In this document: piece by piece, positions 8,393 to 14,058 of the stretch
Layout of the letters: each line of letters opens with the position of its first letter
Numbering within the stretch: the first letter of the stretch is position 1
Assembly (NCBI GenBank): GCA_028693695.1
Contig: JAQUUV010000031.1
Span: 1 to 14,650 of the forward strand
Source of the DNA: Syntrophomonas sp.
Lineage (GTDB): Bacteria > Bacillota > Syntrophomonadia > Syntrophomonadales > Syntrophomonadaceae
DNA length: 14,650 bases
Reading direction: 5' to 3'
Made by a program: the position numbers and the translations under genes
Notes under the pieces: model-generated
Told to the model about the DNA's origin: nothing
The model's database searches: none
What the model saw: the letters and a program-made list of their open reading frames with translations, nothing else

Positions 8393-9808
8393 TTGGATGA
8401 ATCTACTATTATAATTGAAGACGTAAATGGCACAGTGAAAGTTAATATTCACAAAGATAAAATGAAAGCCTTCCTGGAGACGACTCCTCCTTCCGGTAAT
8501 GGGATTCCATGTAGTCTGCAAATGGCAAAATCAATACTTGCGGAAAAAGGTGTAGCTTTTGGTATTGATGAAAAGCAGATAGTTGAGGCATTACTGGAGA
8601 AGAACTGGGGCATAGAGGTTTTAGTGGCTCAAGGTAAGCCTGCGGTAGATGGAAAGGATGCCATCATCGAGTATAAATTTGTAAATCCTAAGGAGAAATT
8701 ACTACCCCAAGCAGATGAAGGGGGTAACATTGATTTTCGCGAGATGGGTTTGGTCAATAATATAACTAAGGGAACAATTTTGGCGCTCAGAACTCCTCCG
8801 CTTGCAGGTGAGAGCGGAATGGATGTATTGGGCCATGAACTTATACCGCGGGCTGGAAAAGATTTTGCTTTACCCAAAGGTAAAAATACGGTTGGTAACA
8901 ATGAAGGAACCGTGCTTATTGCCATGATTGACGGTCAGATTAGTATTTCAGATCGTAAGGTTACCGTCTCTCCGGTTATACAACTAAATGGAGATGTTGA
9001 TTTCAGTTCAGGTAATATTGATTTTATTGGCAGCGTTTTAATTAGAGGTAATATTAATAGTGGATTTATTGTTAAGGCTCAGGGTGACATTGAGGTTGGG
9101 GGGTTTGTGGAGGCTGCAGAAGTCGTGGCAGGTGGAAATATTTTGGTCAAAGGTGGTATTAAATCAGGGGCTAAAGGCTTTGTAAAAGCGGGTGAAAATC
9201 TTACGGCCCGTTTTATTGAAAATTCTCGGGCGGAAGCCGGGCAGGACATTATAGTCAAAGAGGGTATAATGCAGTCCTATGTGCGCGCCGGAGGCAGTAT
9301 TAAAGTAAGTGATAAAAAGGCCACCATTGTCGGTGGTGTAGTTCAGGCTGCGCAAATGGTCGAGGCTAAAGTACTGGGGTCTAATCTGGCAACCCGAACC
9401 ATTGTTGAGGTGGGGGTGAATCCCTATTATCGGGAAGAATATCAGAGTTTAATTAAGATTAGGACTGACAAGAAAAAAATAATGGATAACTTGAATAATA
9501 ATATGCAAGCATTTCAACGCTCGGGAATTGCTCCTCAGAGTCTGCCTGAGAATAAGCGCTTGGTTTTACTAAAAACATTAGATGATTTTAAAAAAATTAA
9601 AGAAGAACTAGCTACATATGACGGAAGAATTATTTTTCTTGAAGAAGAATTAAATCGAATTAAATCGGCCCGGGTGAGAGCTCTGGAAGTTGCTTATCCG
9701 GGAGTAAGAATAAGCATAGGGTCAGCCATATATATTATTAATGATATATGTAAATATGCTCAGTTTATTCTTGATGAAGGTGAAGTCAGATTAACATCAC
9801 TTACTTAG
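8393..9808 (+). CDS. FapA-family (DUF342) beta-solenoid protein
   Basis: This 471-residue protein looks like the FapA/DUF342 family, whose members are often encoded beside flagellar genes. In Vibrio one member has been tied to localisation or signalling of PTS components; its role in Firmicutes is poorly known. Residues about 1-190 form a mixed N-terminal region. About 195-330 is a run of short glycine-rich turns (GDIEVGG, GGNILVKGG, AGQDIIVKEG, AGGSIKVS) expected of a right-handed beta-helix. About 345-430 is a charged helical coiled coil, then a short beta tail. No signal peptide is seen, so it should be cytoplasmic. TTG at 8393 is preceded by AAGGAGG with 7 bases spacing; the ATG at 8397 is out of frame. 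It sits 12 bases after sigD. Confidence 0.85.
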   Translation: MDESTIIIEDVNGTVKVNIHKDKMKAFLETTPPSGNGIPCSLQMAKSILAEKGVAFGIDEKQIVEALLEKNWGIEVLVAQGKPAVDGKDAIIEYKFVNPKEKLLPQADEGGNIDFREMGLVNNITKGTILALRTPPLAGESGMDVLGHELIPRAGKDFALPKGKNTVGNNEGTVLIAMIDGQISISDRKVTVSPVIQLNGDVDFSSGNIDFIGSVLIRGNINSGFIVKAQGDIEVGGFVEAAEVVAGGNILVKGGIKSGAKGFVKAGENLTARFIENSRAEAGQDIIVKEGIMQSYVRAGGSIKVSDKKATIVGGVVQAAQMVEAKVLGSNLATRTIVEVGVNPYYREEYQSLIKIRTDKKKIMDNLNNNMQAFQRSGIAPQSLPENKRLVLLKTLDDFKKIKEELATYDGRIIFLEEELNRIKSARVRALEVAYPGVRISIGSAIYIINDICKYAQFILDEGEVRLTSLT

Positions 9809-9904
9809 GGACAAGATTTGATAACGAAGTATGAGCTAAGAAAAAGACCGGTGTAAATGACTCGTTTATTTTTTGGTAGTTCCTTAAGACTGGGGGAGAA
9901 TTTA

Positions 9905-10228
9905 ATGAGCATTAGAAGTACAGATATGCAGGTTCTCGTTCAAAAGGTAGGCGATGTCGCTAAGCTACAGCAGATTCAACAGCAGGAGTTGAACATTAAA
10001 CAGCAGGAGTTCAATAGTCAAATATTGGATCAAACAAGTAAAAACACCCATACCGTTAATCAGACCCTAAGGAATGAATCTGCTTTGGTGCACGAGAAAC
10101 AGGAAAAAGAAGAAAAGACAAAAAAAGACAGAAATAAAAAAGGAAATTCTGACAATAGAGAGAATAGTAAAGAACAACATAAAAATATGGAACCAGGCCG
10201 TGGTGACAAGTTAGACATTATCGTATAG
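9905..10228 (+). CDS. Small charged coiled-coil protein of unknown function in the flagellar operon
   Basis: I do not recognise a named family. From the ATG at 9905 the product has 107 residues: a conserved-looking head (MSIRSTDMQVLVQKVGDV), a glutamine-rich heptad helix (about 20-45), a very charged Lys/Glu/Asn tail (about 63-100) and a short hydrophobic end, LDIIV. The tail is probably disordered. There is no signal peptide or membrane segment. An in-frame ATG at 9857 would add 16 residues but has no ribosome site, whereas GGGGAG at 9893-9898 sits 6 bases before 9905. From memory, similar small proteins starting with an MxIRxxDxQ-like motif occur after sigD in other Clostridia; this is recollection, not a search result. 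A structural or assembly accessory role is a guess. Its stop overlaps the ribosome site of the next gene. Confidence 0.7.
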   Translation: MSIRSTDMQVLVQKVGDVAKLQQIQQQELNIKQQEFNSQILDQTSKNTHTVNQTLRNESALVHEKQEKEEKTKKDRNKKGNSDNRENSKEQHKNMEPGRGDKLDIIV

Positions 10229-10244
10229 GCGGTGAAAGTATATT
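10228..10244 (+). promoter_or_regulatory. Ribosome binding site pointing to a rare ATT start
   Basis: GGCGGTGA (10228-10235) differs by one base from the GGAGGTGA seen before cheW. It is followed after 6 bases by ATT at 10242, the only near-cognate codon in the open frame with a matching Shine-Dalgarno. The TTG at 10275 has only pyrimidine- and AT-rich sequence ahead of it. Confidence 0.5.
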
Positions 10245-10964
10245 ACAAGCTTTTTTGTTTCGTTAATAACTATTTTGGCAATCTTTTTATTATCCAGGTT
10301 TTTTTATCGGAAAACTTTGGTAGCTAATTGTTCGGGAGACTTAAGCTCAACCATTCAAGACGCAAAAGCGGTACGTCAAGATTTAGAAGGAATGATGGAG
10401 GATGCTTTAAGTATTTCGAAAATTATTGTTGGAGATATTGATGACAAAATTGCCGCAGTGAGCAATTTGAGCTTACCGTTACCAAGCTATGCAGAAGATG
10501 CCGAAGAGAAAATAGAGGCTGTCCAAGAGCCTATTTTTTTCAATAAAATTAGGATTTACGAATTAGCCAAGGAACTGGGGATAACAAGCAAGAGTTTAGT
10601 TAAAATGGTGCAAGAATTGGGTATTGAAGCGTTCAATCATATGAATTGCCTGGATGAGAATGAGGTTTTGCTGATTCGGAAAAGTCTAGATATATCACCT
10701 GAAGACACGCCCGAGATTATTAAACCGCACTTATTAAAGAAGAATATAGATGGTAATTCAGATGCAGTAAAAGTTCGGCGAACTACTAATAGACAGTCTG
10801 ACATTAACATTGAAGACTTGAAAAAGGCGCATCCTTATTTAGCTGTGCGAACCTTACATGAGAGGGGCTATTCGGTCCGCGATATAGCTCAGATGTTGGA
10901 GCGGGGTCAGGGAGAAGTAAGTTTGATTATGAACCTTTCACAAAAGAAAAAAGCTTGTATATGA
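10242..10964 (+). CDS. Membrane-anchored SwrB-like protein with an inserted IF-2 N-terminal domain
   Basis: With an ATT start at 10242 the product has 240 residues. Residues 4-22 are a hydrophobic segment (FFVSLITILAIFLLSRFFY) expected to be a single N-terminal membrane anchor. A helical linker follows. Residues about 101-149 (IRIYELAKELGITSKSLVKM, then ending in LDENEVLLIRKSL) resemble the IF-2 N-terminal fold of translation initiation factor IF-2. Residues about 197-233 contain GYSVRDIAQMLERGQGEVSLIM, an HTH-like motif resembling the C-terminus of SwrB/YlxL, which promotes flagellar basal-body assembly in Bacillus and sits at the same locus. A start at TTG 10275 (229 residues) would cut the membrane segment in half and has no ribosome site. 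No family gene symbol is given because homology is by pattern only. The gene is the last before the operon terminator. Confidence 0.72.
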   Translation: MTSFFVSLITILAIFLLSRFFYRKTLVANCSGDLSSTIQDAKAVRQDLEGMMEDALSISKIIVGDIDDKIAAVSNLSLPLPSYAEDAEEKIEAVQEPIFFNKIRIYELAKELGITSKSLVKMVQELGIEAFNHMNCLDENEVLLIRKSLDISPEDTPEIIKPHLLKKNIDGNSDAVKVRRTTNRQSDINIEDLKKAHPYLAVRTLHERGYSVRDIAQMLERGQGEVSLIMNLSQKKKACI

Positions 10965-10998
10965 AATAATGCTGAGATTCACTTTTGTCAACGGCATG

Positions 10999-11025
10999 AA
11001 CGGAGCGTAAGCTTCGTTATTTTTT
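10999..11025 (+). terminator. Intrinsic terminator of the flagellar/chemotaxis operon
   Basis: AACGGAGC (10999-11006) pairs with GCTTCGTT (11011-11018) through eight base pairs, one of them G-U, closing a GTAA tetraloop. One A and six Ts follow (11020-11025). It lies 34 bases after the last flagellar gene and before the rpsB promoter. Confidence 0.85.
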
Positions 11026-11046
11026 GGCATAAATATGTCGCTATCC

Positions 11047-11076
11047 TTGCAAAAGATTATATACTTGTGATATATT
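11047..11076 (+). promoter_or_regulatory. Housekeeping promoter for rpsB with extended -10
   Basis: TTGCAA at 11047-11052 is a reasonable -35 box. TATATT at 11071-11076 is the -10 box, with an 18-base spacer and a TGA (TGn) extension at 11068-11070. Transcription would begin near 11083, giving a leader of about 98 bases. It lies right after the upstream operon's terminator, so rpsB very likely needs its own promoter here. Confidence 0.65.
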
Positions 11077-11081
11077 ATCAC
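11067..11081 (+). repeat. Perfect inverted repeat over the rpsB -10 box (possible operator)
   Basis: GTGATA and TATCAC flank a TAT centre (GTGATATATTATCAC), a perfect 6-base-arm palindrome. It covers the whole -10 hexamer. It could bind a dimeric regulator, or be chance in AT-rich DNA; no regulator is named. Confidence 0.4.
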
Positions 11082-11082
11082 T

Positions 11083-11180
11083 TGATGAATACGCACGCTG
11101 ACGGATCGATGGGAATGTGCTTTTTAGTCTCCCGGAGGAATGAAGCAGCGGAGGATTAAAACAAATAGGAGGTATTGTCA
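11083..11180 (+). promoter_or_regulatory. rpsB 5' leader with three GGAGG elements
   Basis: The predicted leader carries GGAGG at 11134-11138, 11150-11154 and 11168-11172; only the last is correctly placed for rpsB. A CTCCC at 11129-11133 could pair with one of them, or alternatively with GGGA at 11111-11114. GCAC (11093-11096) and GTGC (11117-11120) could close a weak hairpin before a T5 run. This may be an autoregulatory leader, since S2 represses its own operon in E. coli, but no known leader class is recognised. Confidence 0.35.
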
Positions 11181-11879
11181 GTGTCAGTAATTACAATGAA
11201 GCAACTTCTGGAAGCAGGTGTTCACTTTGGACATCAGACCAGGAGATGGAATCCCAAAATGGATACCTACATTTATATGGAACGCAATGGTATCTACATT
11301 ATTGATTTACAGCAAACTGTAAAAAAATTTGATGAAGCTTATGCCTTTATCAAAGAGGTAGTTGCAGGGGGAAAAGGGGTACTCTTTGTAGGTACAAAAA
11401 AACAAGCTCAGGAAACAATTAAGGATGAAGCCAGACGATGTGAAATGTTTTTTGTCAACCAGCGCTGGCTGGGAGGCATGTTAACCAATTATAAGACCAT
11501 TCGTAAACGCGTCTTTCGCTTAAAGGAATTAGAAAGAATGGAAGCGGAAGGGGCCTTTGAGGTTCTTAGCAAGAAAGAAGTTGCTAAACTCAAAAATGAG
11601 GGAGAAAGACTGGAAAGATTTTTAGGCGGGATAAAAGATATGGACAAACTGCCTGGGGCGGTTTTTGTAGTTGATCCGCGTAAGGAAAAGATCGCGGTGG
11701 CCGAAGCCAGGAAGCTTGATATACCAGTAGTTGCTATAGTTGATACCAATTGTGACCCGGATGAAATTGATTATGTGATTCCTGGAAATGATGATGCCAT
11801 TAGAGCCGTAAGGTTAATATCAGCTAAGATAGCTGATGCAGTGCTAGAAAGCAAACAGGGAGAACAAATTACCGCATAA
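11181..11879 (+). CDS. rpsB: Ribosomal protein S2
   Basis: S2 is a late-binding protein of the 30S subunit, on its back between head and body. From the GTG at 11181 the product has 232 residues and begins MSVITMKQLLEAGVHFGHQT, matching the usual bacterial S2 start. Further signatures are RRWNPKM, FVGTKKQAQ, NQRWLGGMLTN, VVDPRKE and IVDTNCDPD. A TTG at 11175 is in frame but only 1 base from the Shine-Dalgarno AGGAGGT (11167-11173), whereas GTG has 7 bases, so GTG is chosen. It is first of the rpsB-tsf-pyrH-frr cluster. Confidence 0.97.
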   Translation: MSVITMKQLLEAGVHFGHQTRRWNPKMDTYIYMERNGIYIIDLQQTVKKFDEAYAFIKEVVAGGKGVLFVGTKKQAQETIKDEARRCEMFFVNQRWLGGMLTNYKTIRKRVFRLKELERMEAEGAFEVLSKKEVAKLKNEGERLERFLGGIKDMDKLPGAVFVVDPRKEKIAVAEARKLDIPVVAIVDTNCDPDEIDYVIPGNDDAIRAVRLISAKIADAVLESKQGEQITA

Positions 11880-11887
11880 GACTAAAT

Positions 11888-11922
11888 GGGGGGTGAATGG
11901 GTTTTCCTGTACACCCCTTTTT
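11888..11922 (+). terminator. Terminator/attenuator hairpin between rpsB and tsf
   Basis: GGGGTG (11890-11895) pairs with CACCCC (11912-11917), with two more G-U pairs possible outside. The loop is about 16 bases, and TTTTT follows (11918-11922). It probably ends part of the rpsB transcripts and lets the rest continue into tsf, as known for the E. coli rpsB-tsf gap. I found no convincing separate tsf promoter after it. Confidence 0.7.
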
Positions 11923-11965
11923 CATGAGTAAAGTTAAAATGTAGAAATTTCAAGGAGGTTTTAAA

Positions 11966-12616
11966 ATGGAAATTACAGCAGGGATGGTAAAGGAATTGCG
12001 GGAGAGAACCGGCGCAGGCATGATGGACTGCAAAAAGGCATTACAAGAGACCGGTGGAGATATTGAAAAATCTATTGATGAGTTAAGAACTAAAGGGCTG
12101 GCCAAGGCTGCGAAAAAGGCCGGAAGAGTAGCCAGTGAAGGAGTTGTCGTTTCCTACATACATGGTAAAGGACGCATTGGAGTTTTAGTCGAGGTAAACT
12201 GCGAAACGGACTTCGTGGGCAATACTGATGAATTCAGACAACTAGCTTACGATATAGCCATGCAGGTTGCCGCCACGAATCCAGATTACTTGGCTCGTGA
12301 AAATGTACCTGTTGAAGACCTGAATAGAGAACGGGAAATAATCAAGGCGCAGGCAATGGAAGAGGGGAAACCGGAAAAGGTTATTGAGAAAATGCTTGAG
12401 GGGCGTATTGATAAATTCTATAAGGAGCATTGCCTCTTAGAACAGCCTTTTATTAAAGATGCGGATAAAACCATTCAGCAATTAATCCATGAAAGTGTGT
12501 CAAAATTTGGAGAGAACATTGCTATTCGTAGGTTTAATCGTTACGAAGTGGGCGAAGGCATTGAAAAAGTAAAAAGTGATTTTGCCGCAGAAGTAATGTC
12601 CCAAGTAAACGGATAA
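11966..12616 (+). CDS. tsf: Elongation factor Ts
   Basis: EF-Ts is the guanine nucleotide exchange factor that recycles EF-Tu-GDP during translation. The 216-residue product begins with the UBA-like N-domain, including LRERTGAGMMDCKKAL (11-26), and has the EF-Tu-contacting TDFV at 81-84, followed by GNTDEF. A later IHESVSKFGENIAIRRF segment is also typical. It is a compact form, shorter than E. coli (283) or Bacillus (about 293), with a reduced core like that of Thermus; this occurs in other lineages and is not a truncation. AAGGAGG precedes the ATG. It sits 86 bases after rpsB. Confidence 0.97.
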   Translation: MEITAGMVKELRERTGAGMMDCKKALQETGGDIEKSIDELRTKGLAKAAKKAGRVASEGVVVSYIHGKGRIGVLVEVNCETDFVGNTDEFRQLAYDIAMQVAATNPDYLARENVPVEDLNREREIIKAQAMEEGKPEKVIEKMLEGRIDKFYKEHCLLEQPFIKDADKTIQQLIHESVSKFGENIAIRRFNRYEVGEGIEKVKSDFAAEVMSQVNG

Positions 12617-12670
12617 AAAATAAAGCAACCTTTTTTTGATGTGAATTAATGGTTTCTGGGAGGTAATTAC

Positions 12671-13387
12671 TTGCAAAATCCCAAATATAGAAGAGTTATA
12701 TTAAAACTCAGTGGGGAAGCCTTGGCAGGAGATAAGGGTTATGGAATCGAACATGGAGTTATAAGTTCTATTGCCCGGCAAGTTGTAGAGATAGCACGCA
12801 AGGGCGTGGAAGTGGCTATAGTTGTAGGCGGCGGCAATATTTGGCGCGGCGTATCTGGAAGTGCCACTGGCATGGATCGCGCTACTGCCGATTATATGGG
12901 GATGCTGGCCACGGTTATTAATTCTTTAGCTTTGCAGGATGCATTTGAAAAAGAAGGTATGGTAACTAGAGTAATGTCAGCAATAGAAATGAAAGAAGTT
13001 GCCGAACCATATATCAGGCGCCGGGCTATACGTCACCTGGAAAAGGGGCGGGTCGTTATTTTTGCTGCTGGTACTGGAAACCCTTATTTTTCAACCGATA
13101 CTACTGCAGCCTTGCGATCGGCTGAAATTGAGGCAGAAGTTATTTTAATGGCCAAGAAAGTTGATGGAGTCTATGATTCCGACCCGGTCATTAATAAGGA
13201 AGCAGTGAAATTTACCCGCTTGGATTATATTGATGTAATTAACCGGGGCTTAGGAGTTATGGATTCCACTGCGGCTTCTCTTTGTATGGACAATAAAATA
13301 CCTATTATTGTGTTTGATCTAACCAGAGATGGTAATATCTTAAGAGTAGTGATGGGTGAGGATATTGGTACCTATGTAGGGAGGTAG
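12671..13387 (+). CDS. pyrH: UMP kinase
   Basis: This enzyme phosphorylates UMP to UDP with ATP in pyrimidine nucleotide synthesis. It is a cytoplasmic hexamer of the amino-acid-kinase fold, unrelated to eukaryotic UMP kinases. The 238-residue product has LKLSGEAL at 11-18, GGGN at 53-56, GTGNPYFSTDT at 134-144 and DGVYDSDP at 165-172, all typical of PyrH nucleotide- and UMP-binding sites. The start is TTG at 12671, with GGGAGGT 6 bases upstream. The rpsB-tsf-pyrH-frr order is widespread in bacteria. Feedback by UTP and GTP is known for the family but cannot be read here. Confidence 0.97.
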   Translation: MQNPKYRRVILKLSGEALAGDKGYGIEHGVISSIARQVVEIARKGVEVAIVVGGGNIWRGVSGSATGMDRATADYMGMLATVINSLALQDAFEKEGMVTRVMSAIEMKEVAEPYIRRRAIRHLEKGRVVIFAAGTGNPYFSTDTTAALRSAEIEAEVILMAKKVDGVYDSDPVINKEAVKFTRLDYIDVINRGLGVMDSTAASLCMDNKIPIIVFDLTRDGNILRVVMGEDIGTYVGR

Positions 13388-13394
13388 AAGAAGG

Positions 13395-13952
13395 ATGATA
13401 AGCGAAATAATCGAAGATGCAGAGGAAAGAATGAACAAAGCCATTGAACATTTAAGTGGCGACTTTGCCAGTCTTAGAGCGGGAAAAGCGAATCCGGCCA
13501 TGGTGGATAAAATTATGGTCAATTATTATGGCGCATCGACACCGATAAACCAACTTGCTAACATAAACGTTCCTGAAGCTCGGCTTCTGGTGATTAATCC
13601 ATGGGATAAAGGGAGTATAGTTGATATAGAAAAGGCGATCATGAAATCTGATTTAGGAGTTAATCCCAGCAACGATGGCAATGTCATTAGGATTACTATT
13701 CCTCAATTGACTGAAGACCGGAGAAAAGATTTGGTCAAGGTAATCAAAAAAAGAGGCGAGGAAGGCAAAGTTGCTATTCGCAATATTCGAAGAGAAGCCA
13801 ATGATATGATCAAAGCCAGTGAAAAAGAAAAACTAATTTCTGAAGATGCTTGTAAATCGGGACAAGGCGATATCCAAAAGATTACCGATAGATATATTAA
13901 GGATATAGAACAGGTAATATTGATCAAAGAAAAAGATATAATGGAAGTTTAA
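13395..13952 (+). CDS. frr: Ribosome recycling factor
   Basis: RRF, together with EF-G, splits the post-termination ribosome. The product is 185 residues, the standard length, with the L-shaped three-helix-bundle/beta layout. Signatures are LRAGKANPAMVDKI (27-40), YYGASTPINQLA (44-55), INPWDK (67-72), PQLTEDRRKDLVK (103-115) and RNIRREAND (129-137). The ATG follows pyrH by 7 bases, and GGGAGG at the end of pyrH is the likely ribosome site, so coupling is probable. Confidence 0.97.
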   Translation: MISEIIEDAEERMNKAIEHLSGDFASLRAGKANPAMVDKIMVNYYGASTPINQLANINVPEARLLVINPWDKGSIVDIEKAIMKSDLGVNPSNDGNVIRITIPQLTEDRRKDLVKVIKKRGEEGKVAIRNIRREANDMIKASEKEKLISEDACKSGQGDIQKITDRYIKDIEQVILIKEKDIMEV

Positions 13953-13974
13953 CTCGTTTTTGTGACAATATTAG

Positions 13975-14004
13975 TTGGATTATAATTATGGAAATGGTTA
14001 TAAT
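13975..14004 (+). promoter_or_regulatory. Possible weak promoter upstream of uppS
   Basis: TATAAT at 13999-14004 is a perfect -10 hexamer, with TTGGAT at 13975-13980 (18-base spacer) as a poor -35. A second TATAAT at 13981-13986 has TTGTGA only 15 bases upstream. AT-rich sequence makes chance matches likely. If used, the transcript would start with the hairpin at 14013-14029. Confidence 0.35.
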
Positions 14005-14012
14005 AGCAACAT

Positions 14013-14033
14013 ACCCCCTTTTTGGGGGTTTTG
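14013..14033 (+). terminator. Intrinsic terminator between frr and uppS
   Basis: ACCCCC (14013-14018) and GGGGGT (14024-14029) form a six-pair stem around a TTTTT loop, followed by T-rich DNA (TTTG). It probably ends, at least partly, the rpsB-frr transcript 61 bases after frr. The T tract is short, so read-through into uppS is plausible. Confidence 0.65.
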
Positions 14034-14058
14034 TTAATTGGGGCGAGAGAGAGGAATA

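Noticed and set aside
9857..9904. Longer small protein starting at ATG 9857.
   Set aside because: There is no Shine-Dalgarno upstream, while the ATG at 9905 has GGGGAG at good spacing.
11140..11190. A 16-codon open frame (ATG at 11140) ending inside the rpsB start, resembling a leader peptide.
   Set aside because: The GGAGG is only one base from the ATG, too close for initiation, and the predicted peptide shows no runs of regulatory codons.
12617..12670. T7 run after tsf (12632-12638) as a terminator.
   Set aside because: No GC-containing stem precedes it, so pyrH is probably co-transcribed with tsf.
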